Below are positions 1-7,275 of a stretch of DNA of 39,421 nucleotides, one piece after another. The translations under genes were made by a program, and so were the position numbers. Source of the stretch: Sedimenticola sp. (GTDB taxonomy: Bacteria; Pseudomonadota; Gammaproteobacteria; Chromatiales; Chromatiaceae). The DNA lies in assembly GCA_027083925.1 (NCBI GenBank), contig JALWMK010000130.1, positions 1-39,421 on the forward strand, written 5' to 3'. Under the pieces are notes generated by a model. That model worked only from the letters and a program-made list of their open reading frames with translations, searched no databases and had not been told where the DNA came from. How positions within the stretch are numbered: position 1 is the stretch's first letter; every line of letters begins with the position of its first letter.

Positions 1-585
1 CCCCTGTATCGAAACGAAGATCTGCTGTTCGGGCAAATGCTGCATTTCCTGCATCCCGATGGCTTGTTTCTGGACGTCCCCTGGGCCGTACCTCATCTTC
101 CTGCAGAACACAGGCAATGGGAAAAAGGCCTGGCAGTTGCACCCCAAAACTATGGCCTGCTGGATTTTTCCTCAGATGCCCTGGCCCTCGACCCCCCCTC
201 ATTTCTTCCTGATCCCCCAGGCGAGCGCCTACAGGCTTGCGGCAGTTTTTTTTCCGGCCTCGGCAAACTGTCAGACAAAATGCTGACGGATCAGATCGCC
301 CGGCTAACTCTGGGGTTGCGCACCGCACAAAGCTGCAGAATACAACAAGTGCTGGAAACCAGTGGAGATGCACCGGATTTCTGGAAGGACGACCTGCAAA
401 AAATCGTACAGGCCGGCAGGCAAAGCCTGGCCATGCCATTGCCAACCGGTTTCCGGGGCATCCCCGGCAAGGAGGACGAGCAAAGAGTCCTGGCGCGCAT
501 ACTGTGGACAAGCTTTGCTCAAGGCATCCAGGCCTGGGAGGCCTGCATGGAGATCATGCAAGAATCTCAGACAGAAGCATCATAA
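1..585 (+). CDS. C-terminal part of an unidentified protein, cut by the window edge
   Basis: The reading frame is open from base 1, so the gene begins outside the window; the visible part is about 194 residues ending at a TAA. I do not recognise the family with confidence. The first residues (RNEDLLFG, then DGLFLDVPWAVPHLP) resemble the late part of some glycosyltransferase-like proteins, and the neighbouring polysaccharide exporter genes make a glycan role reasonable, but this is inference. The rest is helical-looking with no signal, membrane segment or catalytic motif I can name. The gene converges on the ABC ATPase gene and their 3' ends overlap by 19 bases, so transcription of one could affect the other. 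Confidence 0.6.
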   Translation, partial: PLYRNEDLLFGQMLHFLHPDGLFLDVPWAVPHLPAEHRQWEKGLAVAPQNYGLLDFSSDALALDPPSFLPDPPGERLQACGSFFSGLGKLSDKMLTDQIARLTLGLRTAQSCRIQQVLETSGDAPDFWKDDLQKIVQAGRQSLAMPLPTGFRGIPGKEDEQRVLARILWTSFAQGIQAWEACMEIMQESQTEAS

Positions 586-1253
586 GCTGTCAACACTTCC
601 CCTGCCTCACCCTGCATGCGGGAAACTCCCTGCTCGATCCACACTACACGATCACAAAGCCTGGCCATCACCTGGGTGTTGTGTGACACCAGTATCACGC
701 TGCGGTTGGAACGGATCCTGCGCTGAATCTCTGCCGAAGATTTCTTGCGGAAAGCCGCATCACCCACCCCCAGCACTTCATCAATAAGCAATATATCCGG
801 ATTCGCCTGCATGGCTACGGAGAACCCCAGGCGGGCGCGCATTCCCGCGGAATAGCTGGACACCGGCTCGTCGATAAACTCTTCCAGCTCGGCAAACGCC
901 ACCAGTTCATCCATATTTTCCTCGATGCAGGATTTTGGCGCACCCAGCAACATCCCGGACAATATTGCATTCTCCCGCCCGGTAAGCAAGGGTACAAAAC
1001 CCACCTGCAAGGACAACAGAGAGGCACTGACGCCAGCGTTTTGGATCTGTCCCCGGTCGGGTGCAATAATGCCGGCAATAACCTTCAGCAAGGTGGTCTT
1101 GCCAACGCCGTTGCGACCGATCACCCCCAGGGTTTCACCATGCCCGAGGGAAAGGGAGATATCCTTCAATGCCCAATACAACTCCCCGCTGCGCAAGCTG
1201 CGCCCCCGCCGGTAAGCGACCCCCACATGCTCCAATGCGAGAACCGGACTCAT
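567..1253 (-). CDS. ABC transporter ATP-binding protein, polysaccharide export type (Wzt/KpsT/TagH-like)
   Basis: Cytoplasmic ATPase predicted to power export of a lipid-linked or capsular polysaccharide together with the permease encoded just upstream. The 228-residue protein has a Walker A motif GRNGVGKT (about 46-53), the signature YSAGM (134-138), a Walker B ILLIDE (154-159) and the switch histidine at 191. The order and the DEVLGVGD sequence after Walker B are typical of the O-antigen/teichoic acid exporter ATPases. At 228 residues it ends after the nucleotide-binding domain, so it lacks the C-terminal sugar-binding domain found in some Wzt proteins. Its ATG overlaps the permease stop in an ATGA, which implies coupled translation. 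The substrate cannot be read from the sequence. Confidence 0.93.
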   Translation of the reverse strand: MSPVLALEHVGVAYRRGRSLRSGELYWALKDISLSLGHGETLGVIGRNGVGKTTLLKVIAGIIAPDRGQIQNAGVSASLLSLQVGFVPLLTGRENAILSGMLLGAPKSCIEENMDELVAFAELEEFIDEPVSSYSAGMRARLGFSVAMQANPDILLIDEVLGVGDAAFRKKSSAEIQRRIRSNRSVILVSHNTQVMARLCDRVVWIEQGVSRMQGEAGEVLTAYDASV

Positions 1254-2005
1254 GCCAACCTCGGATAGAGGCGGTCATAACGGCGTAACAGAAACAGCCC
1301 CAGCCAGCACATGGTGGCGGAAAACAACAGTACCAAAGTCAGATAAAGCACATCCGGCCGCTGCCCGAACAGCAGTACATCCCGCCAGGCATGGATAATA
1401 TGCACCATGGGATTGAGATCCAATAACATGCCCAGCCAGCCTTGCAAATTGCTGGTATCGAAAAATACGCCCGACAGAAAGAACATGAGCATCAGCACAT
1501 TGTTCATCAGCAATTTGAGATCAGGATACAAAGGCGTAAGCGCAGCAACGCTGAATGTCACCCCACATACCAGCAACAGCTGCGTCACTAACAGCAGAGG
1601 AATAGCCAGCCACGACCAGGATCCCACCCCGTAGAGCAGCAGAAACAACAGCAACAATCCCAGCGTTACCAGAAATTTCACCGTATTCTTCAGGATGACG
1701 ACGGCAGGAAAAAACACCTTGGGCAGGTACACCTGGGACATCAACCCTTTGCCGGCAGTAATCGCATTCAGGGACATGCGCACGGTGGTGTCGAACCATT
1801 TCCAGGCCACCAGGCCAATGAGCAGCCAGGGAACAAAATTCTCCCCGCCCCGCTGCAAGGCCACGGAAAAAATAATATAGAACGCCCCCATGTACAACAC
1901 CGGCTCCAGCACCCACCATAGCATTCCCATATAGCCTCTGGCGGCTTCCACCTTGAGGTCAGCCCTGGCCTTGTACAAAATCAGCTGCAGATAGTGGGGT
2001 GTCAT
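1250..2005 (-). CDS. ABC-2 type polysaccharide export permease (Wzm/KpsM-like)
   Basis: Inner-membrane half of the exporter whose ATPase follows it. The protein is 251 residues from the chosen ATG (MTPHYLQL...). The N-terminal cytoplasmic stretch has the RADLKVEAARGYMGMLWWVLEP pattern typical of the family, split here between an amphipathic helix and the first membrane span, and about six hydrophobic segments follow. The frame is open 23 codons further upstream, but the ATG at 2005 overlaps the stop of the preceding gene as ATGA, which fits the coupling seen elsewhere in this operon and gives the usual family length. The neighbours suggest glycan export rather than drug export. Confidence 0.92.
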   Translation of the reverse strand: MTPHYLQLILYKARADLKVEAARGYMGMLWWVLEPVLYMGAFYIIFSVALQRGGENFVPWLLIGLVAWKWFDTTVRMSLNAITAGKGLMSQVYLPKVFFPAVVILKNTVKFLVTLGLLLLFLLLYGVGSWSWLAIPLLLVTQLLLVCGVTFSVAALTPLYPDLKLLMNNVLMLMFFLSGVFFDTSNLQGWLGMLLDLNPMVHIIHAWRDVLLFGQRPDVLYLTLVLLFSATMCWLGLFLLRRYDRLYPRLA

Positions 2006-2829
2006 GGGGTTTTTCCGATACGAAACAGCAAGGGCACTTCCAATACTTTTTGATGAGATATCCCATGCTCCCACAGTCCGTCTTCACCCCAGCAGTCACC
2101 GTGGTCGGCACATACGATGACCGTTGATTCCGAAAAAGCATCCAGCAACGGCGCCAATTGCCTGTCCACCCATTCCAGCGCCAGAATCTGGCGTCTGCGG
2201 GATGCTTCCGCATCATTGTTTTCGCCAAACGGGATGCAGGGATTGTCCTCGGACGACCAGGGTGCGCCTTCAAAATAGTAAGGCACATGGGTCTCGCCAA
2301 CATTCAGAAAAGCAAAGACAGGAGAGGAGCAATCGTTCAACTGCTCAGCCAACCATCGCAGCTGCTGCGGCAAAGTCCAGGTAACACAGGGATCTCCCGG
2401 ATAGTAAAAACGCTGGAAATCCGCAATGAGATTGCCTGCGGTTTCTGTCTCCGGATTGAACCAGGCCACTGCGCCTGTACCAATGGTGCGGTAGCCCTTG
2501 CGGCTAAAACCATCAACGATATTTCGCCCTTGCAGCAAAAAATATTCCTTGCCCTTGCCCGCGATGCCGCCTTGATCCATGCGGAACAATTTGCCGTATT
2601 TGGGGTTGACCCCGGTAATGCGGGACTGGGCGTCTCCGGGAGTAAACCCCATAAACATCGCCATATGGGAAGAATAGGTAAAATTTCCGGGCGCTTGTGT
2701 GCAATAGACTTTTCCAATCCGCCTCAATACGGGCAGGTTTGCTGAAACAAAGCTGTCATAGCGACAAGAATCCAGAGTGATGAACAACACAGAGGGTGCG
2801 GGCTGCCTGGAAAAACTGGGATTTTGCAT
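2002..2829 (-). CDS. Alkaline phosphatase superfamily (sulfatase-like) protein
   Basis: A 275-residue soluble protein with no signal peptide. The fold is indicated by the N-terminal strand and metal-binding Asp (LFITLDSCR, D20) and by the late ADHGD motif (D242, H243) followed by H255. In true sulfatases the nucleophile lies in a C-x-P-S-R motif after a conserved A-P; here the matching stretch is APGNFTYSSH, with Thr/Ser and no Cys in place. This suggests a Thr or Ser nucleophile, as in phosphotransferases and phosphohydrolases of the superfamily, rather than formylglycine chemistry. It is the first gene of a tightly overlapping operon with the polysaccharide ABC exporter, so it may add or remove a phospho-substituent on that glycan; this is inference. 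It is shorter than most family members. Confidence 0.85.
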   Translation of the reverse strand: MQNPSFSRQPAPSVLFITLDSCRYDSFVSANLPVLRRIGKVYCTQAPGNFTYSSHMAMFMGFTPGDAQSRITGVNPKYGKLFRMDQGGIAGKGKEYFLLQGRNIVDGFSRKGYRTIGTGAVAWFNPETETAGNLIADFQRFYYPGDPCVTWTLPQQLRWLAEQLNDCSSPVFAFLNVGETHVPYYFEGAPWSSEDNPCIPFGENNDAEASRRRQILALEWVDRQLAPLLDAFSESTVIVCADHGDCWGEDGLWEHGISHQKVLEVPLLFRIGKTP

Positions 2830-2862
2830 AGCCTGTCATCTTACCAGATGTTTCATGGGCAC

Positions 2863-2894
2863 AAAAAAGCCCGAAGCAACAGAAAGCTTCGGGC
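2863..2894 (-). terminator. Intrinsic terminator of the prolyl isomerase gene
   Basis: On the minus strand a perfect 9-bp stem GCCCGAAGC/GCTTCGGGC with an 8-base loop is followed directly by six T. It lies 19 bases past the stop of the isomerase gene and just before the phosphatase-superfamily operon, so that operon needs its own promoter or read-through. Confidence 0.9.
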
Positions 2895-2913
2895 TTGCGG
2901 GACAGGGACAGCC

Positions 2914-3807
2914 TCAGGGTGTCAACACGGGCCTATCGGTAAAAGCCTTGAACGCATCCTCATTGACCCTGGCCTCGGGATCATTCTTTACCTTCAGCCA
3001 GTAATCAACCTTGATCTCGTGTGCAACCTTGTTCTTTGCCTTCTGCACCAGTGCATCCTTCACTTCGGAAAATGGTTTGGTATGTGCAGGCCTGTGCTCT
3101 TCCAGCAGGATAAGATGATACCCAAAGCGGGTTTTTACCGGCGCACTGATTTCTCCCGGCTTCAGCGCCAGCAGCGCCTCCTCGAAAGGCTGCACCATGC
3201 GTCCACGGTTGAACGAACCCAGAGAGCCGCCGGCTTTGGCGCTGCCTGTATCCTTGGAATACTGCTTTGCGGCTGCCTTGAAGTCCAGCTTGCCTTCGAC
3301 AATCTGTTTGCGCAGAGCATTGGCCCGCTCCAGCACCGACTCGTCTACTTCATCGGTCTCTGCGCTCAACAGTATATGGGAGGCCACAAATGATTCTGGC
3401 ACTTTCAGCCTGTCCTTTTCGGCGATGTACAACTCCTTGGCGGCGGCTTCATAATTTGCATTATCCACCATTTTCGCCTGCACATCGGCAATTTCTGCTT
3501 CCGCCAAAATATTATTGGTGAACTTCCAGATCTGCGCAGCAACTACCGGATCCTTGTCCAGACCCTTCTTCCTGGCTCTGGTCGCTGCCACCTTGGCCAT
3601 GTAGGTGCTGTCCATCACCTCACGTACTTTCCTGGGCTGAACCAGCAGCAGCTTCAGCACATCTTCCGGAGCAGTCCGTAGCGCCATGCGCAACTCCCCC
3701 AAAGTAAGATCCACCTCCGGGCCATCAACAAGCACCTGACTATCATCCAGAGAATATGCGGCAACAGGCACTAGCAGTAACAGCAAAATAACAATTTTGT
3801 TCATCAT
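2914..3807 (-). CDS. Periplasmic parvulin-type peptidylprolyl isomerase (PpiC/SurA-like foldase)
   Basis: Predicted to speed cis-trans isomerisation of prolyl bonds in exported proteins. The 297-residue protein starts with a cleavable signal peptide (hydrophobic run to about residue 18, ending AAYS). A helical N-terminal chaperone-like region follows, then one PpiC domain at about 137-232, marked by VASHILL, GSLGSF and FGYHLILLEE. The C-terminal tail is charged. Single-domain organisation fits PrsA/PpiC-like foldases rather than SurA, which usually has two parvulin domains. Two consecutive ATG codons are possible starts; the first is used here. It is a single-gene unit ended by the terminator at 2863-2894 and sits beside two other exported proteins, possible clients. 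Confidence 0.92.
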   Translation of the reverse strand: MMNKIVILLLLLVPVAAYSLDDSQVLVDGPEVDLTLGELRMALRTAPEDVLKLLLVQPRKVREVMDSTYMAKVAATRARKKGLDKDPVVAAQIWKFTNNILAEAEIADVQAKMVDNANYEAAAKELYIAEKDRLKVPESFVASHILLSAETDEVDESVLERANALRKQIVEGKLDFKAAAKQYSKDTGSAKAGGSLGSFNRGRMVQPFEEALLALKPGEISAPVKTRFGYHLILLEEHRPAHTKPFSEVKDALVQKAKNKVAHEIKVDYWLKVKNDPEARVNEDAFKAFTDRPVLTP

Positions 3808-3842
3808 CTCAACCAGTAAACTTAAATCGAAGGAAAATATAC

Positions 3843-3868
3843 AAAAAAAACGGTGGCTCTCGCCACCG
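3843..3868 (-). terminator. Intrinsic terminator after the cysteine-paired secreted protein gene
   Basis: On the minus strand a 7-bp stem CGGTGGC/GCCACCG with a 4-base loop is followed by eight T. It lies about 34 bases past the stop at 3902, separating that gene from the isomerase gene. Confidence 0.9.
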
Positions 3869-3901
3869 CCTCTTTATCAGTGAATAGTCACTTTGTGGCT
3901 C

Positions 3902-4789
3902 TTAATAGAAGACGCTGTACCTTCCAGATGTTGGGCTGGTAACGCGCAGATAATAGATAGCGTCCGGCTGCGCATGACACTGGTAAGCCACATCAGATGT
4001 ATTCAGGTACAAGTTTCCTGTCTTTATTGTTCTGGTGCAATCTGGATCAGCAGAATCCCTCGTGTAACTTGTACTCAGGGAAACCGTCATAGGGCCAGAC
4101 AGGTAATCAAATATGAGATTTTCAAAGTCGCTTCTTTTTTCCGGCTTGATCGTCCACACTTGGGTGGTATTGAAATCGATAGGCACGGCATACTGCTCGC
4201 CATTCAGGGTAAGATCCAGTTCCCCCTTGCAGACAATGGTAGTGGTTGGCGTACAGGCACCATCCGGAGGGGGATCCGCCACATCATTCACTGTCACGGC
4301 AAATGTCAGGGTAGCGGACTGGCCAGCAGCATCAGAAACGAAGACGCCAAATGAGTCCGGGGTGTTGCTGTCAACCCGAGCATTGGCGGCAGAATAAGAA
4401 ACATCGTAAGTCAAATCAGCAGCAACGCTGATTGACGCTACAGCGCCTTGCATAGGCGGGTTGTTTGAATCCAGTTGTATAGTAATCGGTGGCGTAAACG
4501 TCACACCGTCGAAAATGGATTTGGTCAGCGAGGTATAGCTTCCTTCATCAATACTGCCCATGTCGATCTGGGAAGAAACCAGATTACCCATCCCGGAACC
4601 ACAGTTTCCATCCATACCCACTATCAACTGGTTGGTGGTGGTGGACATGTTCACAAGATTTCCACTACAGAGCACACTCCCATTCCCGTCATTTATTTCT
4701 ACGGTAACAGCAGCCACTGCAAGTTGCGAAGACAAAACACCAACGCAAAACACGGGAACCGCACTTGCCAAAAACGACCTTAAACCCAT
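3902..4789 (-). CDS. Secreted protein with three likely disulfides and a cadherin/Ig-like region, function unknown
   Basis: No function recognised. From the ATG at 4789 the product is 295 residues with a good signal peptide (MGLRSFLAS... ending QLAVAA). The mature part has six cysteines in three close pairs: VLC/GNC, GAC/IVC and PDC/YQC, suggesting three disulfides. The middle (about 125-185) looks like a beta-sandwich repeat: DSFGVFVSD, then TLTFAVTVNDVADPPP, a cadherin/Ig-like signature seen in adhesins. The C-terminal domain ends YYLRVTSPTSGRYSVFY, reminiscent of pre-peptidase C-terminal-type domains (weak). The frame is open to an ATG at 4855, but that start would bury the signal peptide; 4789 is preceded by an AGG at suitable spacing. 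It has its own terminator. Possibly a surface protein or secretion substrate. Confidence 0.8.
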   Translation of the reverse strand: MGLRSFLASAVPVFCVGVLSSQLAVAAVTVEINDGNGSVLCSGNLVNMSTTTNQLIVGMDGNCGSGMGNLVSSQIDMGSIDEGSYTSLTKSIFDGVTFTPPITIQLDSNNPPMQGAVASISVAADLTYDVSYSAANARVDSNTPDSFGVFVSDAAGQSATLTFAVTVNDVADPPPDGACTPTTTIVCKGELDLTLNGEQYAVPIDFNTTQVWTIKPEKRSDFENLIFDYLSGPMTVSLSTSYTRDSADPDCTRTIKTGNLYLNTSDVAYQCHAQPDAIYYLRVTSPTSGRYSVFY

Positions 4790-4911
4790 ACCAGATACCT
4801 GACCCATACTAGTTAACATTGAAAAAAAGAGAATGCTTGGTACAAATATTACCACAATAGACTAAGCAGTTTGCGAATAGTTCCGCATTACCAGCACTTG
4901 GCAACAAGAAC

Positions 4912-4941
4912 AAAAAAAGGGTTGCCGAAGCAACCCTTTTT
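4912..4941 (-). terminator. Intrinsic terminator after the 479-residue secreted protein gene
   Basis: A perfect 7-bp stem GGGTTGC/GCAACCC with a CGAA/TTCG tetraloop has seven A on its left and five T on its right. It can act on both strands; the only gene reading into it is the minus-strand one ending at 4984. Confidence 0.9.
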
Positions 4942-4983
4942 CTATTTCCCTAAGGAATCCAGATAAAATACTGAACCTATAGG

Positions 4984-6423
4984 TTAATTGCTGGTAATGG
5001 TAGCAGCGTTGAATACGGTAACGCCAGTTTGAGAGCCTGATATCATGCGCTCGTATGCATGGTTTACGGCCGAACCGTAAGAGGCACCGACACCAACATT
5101 GCTGTTACCCAGAACGGTAGCCTTGAAACCGATTACCGGCAAACCGGAATAGGTGTTGTTGCTACCGGTCAACTGGTGCCCAACGGAGGCAAAGCCAATC
5201 TTGGTCCAACCAGCAACACCCGGCAAACCCGCGGTAGCAAGCTTGCTTGTGGTATTGGCGGCGCTGAATACGTTGGAATCGTCACCAAACTCGATTACGT
5301 TTGCCTCGTAGCACAGGGAAACCCTTGCCTGGGGTGGACGAGGAGAAACGGTAGAACCAGTTGCTTCTTTTTCCGCTTCTTCACGATCCCAGCTGGTAAT
5401 GGTGATCTCTTCACAAGCCATGCCATCTTCCAGACCCGCAGCACTCGCTCTAAATACGGAGGTAAAGGGCGCAACGGGAGGCAGAGCCGTCTCATTAGGA
5501 TCGACATACTTGCTCTTGGTCGGGAAGGTCACGATCCAGGCGGTTTCTGCTTCAGTCGCAGGGTTGGCACTGTACTCGTTCAGCAAAGAGGAAGCCATGA
5601 GAACGGCGGAAACCGCGTCTGTACCAGTAACCCAGTTATCTTCGTACACAGTAACGGTACCGGCAGCGGAATCACTGTTGACAACAACACTGACGGGATC
5701 AGCATCCTGCCAGTCTGGACGCAGGGTGCCTGGCTCATTATGGGCAGGACGGGACAGGAAGTTCTCCAGTACGGTAGCAGGAACAGTTACCTGTGTACCG
5801 GACTGCACATTGATGATCCCCAGGGTACCGAACAGACCGCCTTCAGGAGCACGTACTGTGGAATTGGCAGCCATGCTACCGTTGATCCACGCCTGACGAA
5901 TAGCGGCGCAGTTATCGGGGACGCCAGCCGCAGTATGGATGTAATCCTGCAGGCCGTTGTTGTCCAGATCCATGTCTACGATAGTAGCCATTTCGATCAC
6001 GGTGAAGTAACCTTCGCGGGTACGCTCAATGCCGGTAGGACCGCCATCGGTGAACAGCAGGTCACGGAAAACTTCAGGGTTGGTATCCATGGTGGTACAG
6101 CTGTTGTCCGGGGTAAACACCTCGGCTCCGCCGTTGGCGGAATCCTGGATCTTGGCTACCCAAACGTCATAGGGAGACAGATATACATGGAAGTCAAGAA
6201 CTTCACGAGTATTGTAAGCTTCGCGGAAACGAACCTTAACGGCTTTACCTTGATTAGTTGTATTAACGATAGAGAGCAGAGTCTCTTCGTTACCTTGAAC
6301 AGTGAAGTAAGGGAACACCAACACTTCACCAGTACCATCGGTACTTACGTTAACTGCCTGCGCAGAACCTGCACCAAGTGCGGCCAGAACTGCTACGGAC
6401 AGGATTTTCTTTTTCATCTTCAT
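4984..6423 (-). CDS. Large acidic secreted protein, uncharacterised
   Basis: A 479-residue exported protein of unknown function. The N-terminus is a classical signal peptide (MKMKKK, hydrophobic core, then GSAQA with cleavage before VNVSTD). The mature chain is Asp/Glu-, Thr- and Ser-rich, low in Lys, has four cysteines and no membrane span. Early features are GEVLVFPYFTVQG and LLSIVNTT, which I recall from hypothetical secreted proteins of gammaproteobacteria but cannot tie to a named family. A strong AAGGAG ribosome site lies at 6433-6438, nine bases before the ATG; a second ATG two codons on is also possible. A sigma70-like promoter (6537-6565) and a strong terminator make this an isolated, probably well-expressed gene. 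Next to the secretion operon it could be a type II substrate or surface protein; that is inference. Confidence 0.88.
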   Translation of the reverse strand: MKMKKKILSVAVLAALGAGSAQAVNVSTDGTGEVLVFPYFTVQGNEETLLSIVNTTNQGKAVKVRFREAYNTREVLDFHVYLSPYDVWVAKIQDSANGGAEVFTPDNSCTTMDTNPEVFRDLLFTDGGPTGIERTREGYFTVIEMATIVDMDLDNNGLQDYIHTAAGVPDNCAAIRQAWINGSMAANSTVRAPEGGLFGTLGIINVQSGTQVTVPATVLENFLSRPAHNEPGTLRPDWQDADPVSVVVNSDSAAGTVTVYEDNWVTGTDAVSAVLMASSLLNEYSANPATEAETAWIVTFPTKSKYVDPNETALPPVAPFTSVFRASAAGLEDGMACEEITITSWDREEAEKEATGSTVSPRPPQARVSLCYEANVIEFGDDSNVFSAANTTSKLATAGLPGVAGWTKIGFASVGHQLTGSNNTYSGLPVIGFKATVLGNSNVGVGASYGSAVNHAYERMISGSQTGVTVFNAATITSN

Positions 6424-6536
6424 TTAATGAAACTCCTTAAATTTAATTGAAAGCTATTCAACTATAGATCTATAGGTGACTAAGCAATTAGCATTTTTTG
6501 CACCCAGCCGCCACCAGACTTGATGCAGCTAAACGG

Positions 6537-6565
6537 AACATACCACACGAAAAACAGTATAGCAA
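6537..6565 (-). promoter_or_regulatory. Candidate sigma70 promoter of the 479-residue secreted protein gene
   Basis: On the minus strand TTGCTA (6560-6565) and TATGTT (6537-6542) are separated by exactly 17 bases. Transcription from here would give a leader of roughly 105 bases. A competing -10 (TATACT, 6556-6561) has no good -35. The 6424-6795 gap holds nothing else that I can support. Confidence 0.45.
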
Positions 6566-6795
6566 ACATTTTTGAAAACTTTTGTTATTCATGCGACGTG
6601 TGATTATTTTACAACAAACGCAGTCTATCGCACAACAATAACATCCTCACCCGCACCAGCGTCCGGTGGTTTCCGGAGATGTTTCACGGATCAATTCAAA
6701 CTAAGGCAACCACACCGGGCGCGGCCGGAACCCAGGACTCGGGAGGAACAAGCGGCCATCCTGAATCACGGCTTATCCGCCATTCAGATCCGTGC

Positions 6796-7275
6796 TCAAT
6801 TTGGTGAAACCCACCAGTTGCCCTCCGACAGGATCCATTTTTCCTGAAAGCGGGAAGTCATTTCCTGGCCGCGCATCTGTGCGATATCCCCCACATAGAG
6901 ATAACCAAGGAGGATGCTAACCTTGCAAAGCTCTTCTTCACATTCCACTTTTTCTACATCAGCGGATTTCCGTATGATTGCCCCTCCTTTCATGCGATTG
7001 GCATATACCTCGAGCGGTTTGAGCGAGCGTGTGGCGGGCGAAAAAAAGCCGTAGGCCTTTTTCCAATCCATGGCAATGAGCGCATCCATATGCGCTTGGG
7101 CTCGTTGCTTTACGACTTCTTCTTTTGAGAGCTGTGTCACATCTGCAACACCATCTTGCATATTTGCAACTTTGCCATCATTTTCACTACAACCCGTAAC
7201 AATCGCCATCAGCGCCAACACCACCACAAGCACTGTCATCCGCCGGTATCTACGGAATAACCCATATTGTTTCAT
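6796..7275 (-). CDS. Small lipoprotein coupled to gspD; candidate secretin pilotin
   Basis: A 159-residue protein with a basic start, a hydrophobic stretch and a lipobox IVTGC (Cys29), hence a predicted lipoprotein. Ser at +2 favours outer-membrane sorting under the Lol rule. The mature part is predicted helical first (KEEVVKQRAQAHMDAL), then has beta-type segments ending EGNWWVSPN, like small NTF2-type domains. Two cysteines (112 and 117) could form a disulfide. Its ATG overlaps the gspD stop as ATGA, so it belongs to the secretion operon. That position, size and lipid anchor suggest a role in secretin targeting or assembly, like GspS-type pilotins, but I see no sequence match to known pilotins. 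No terminator is visible after it. Confidence 0.85.
   Translation of the reverse strand: MKQYGLFRRYRRMTVLVVVLALMAIVTGCSENDGKVANMQDGVADVTQLSKEEVVKQRAQAHMDALIAMDWKKAYGFFSPATRSLKPLEVYANRMKGGAIIRKSADVEKVECEEELCKVSILLGYLYVGDIAQMRGQEMTSRFQEKWILSEGNWWVSPN

Noticed and set aside
5059-6450. A 463-codon plus-strand frame opposite the large secreted protein gene
   Set aside because: The minus-strand frame has a signal peptide, ribosome site, promoter and terminator; the plus-strand one has none of these.
6572-6795. Gene in the gap between the lipoprotein and secreted protein genes
   Set aside because: A 91-codon plus-strand frame exists but runs into the lipoprotein gene, has no ribosome site and no protein-like pattern.
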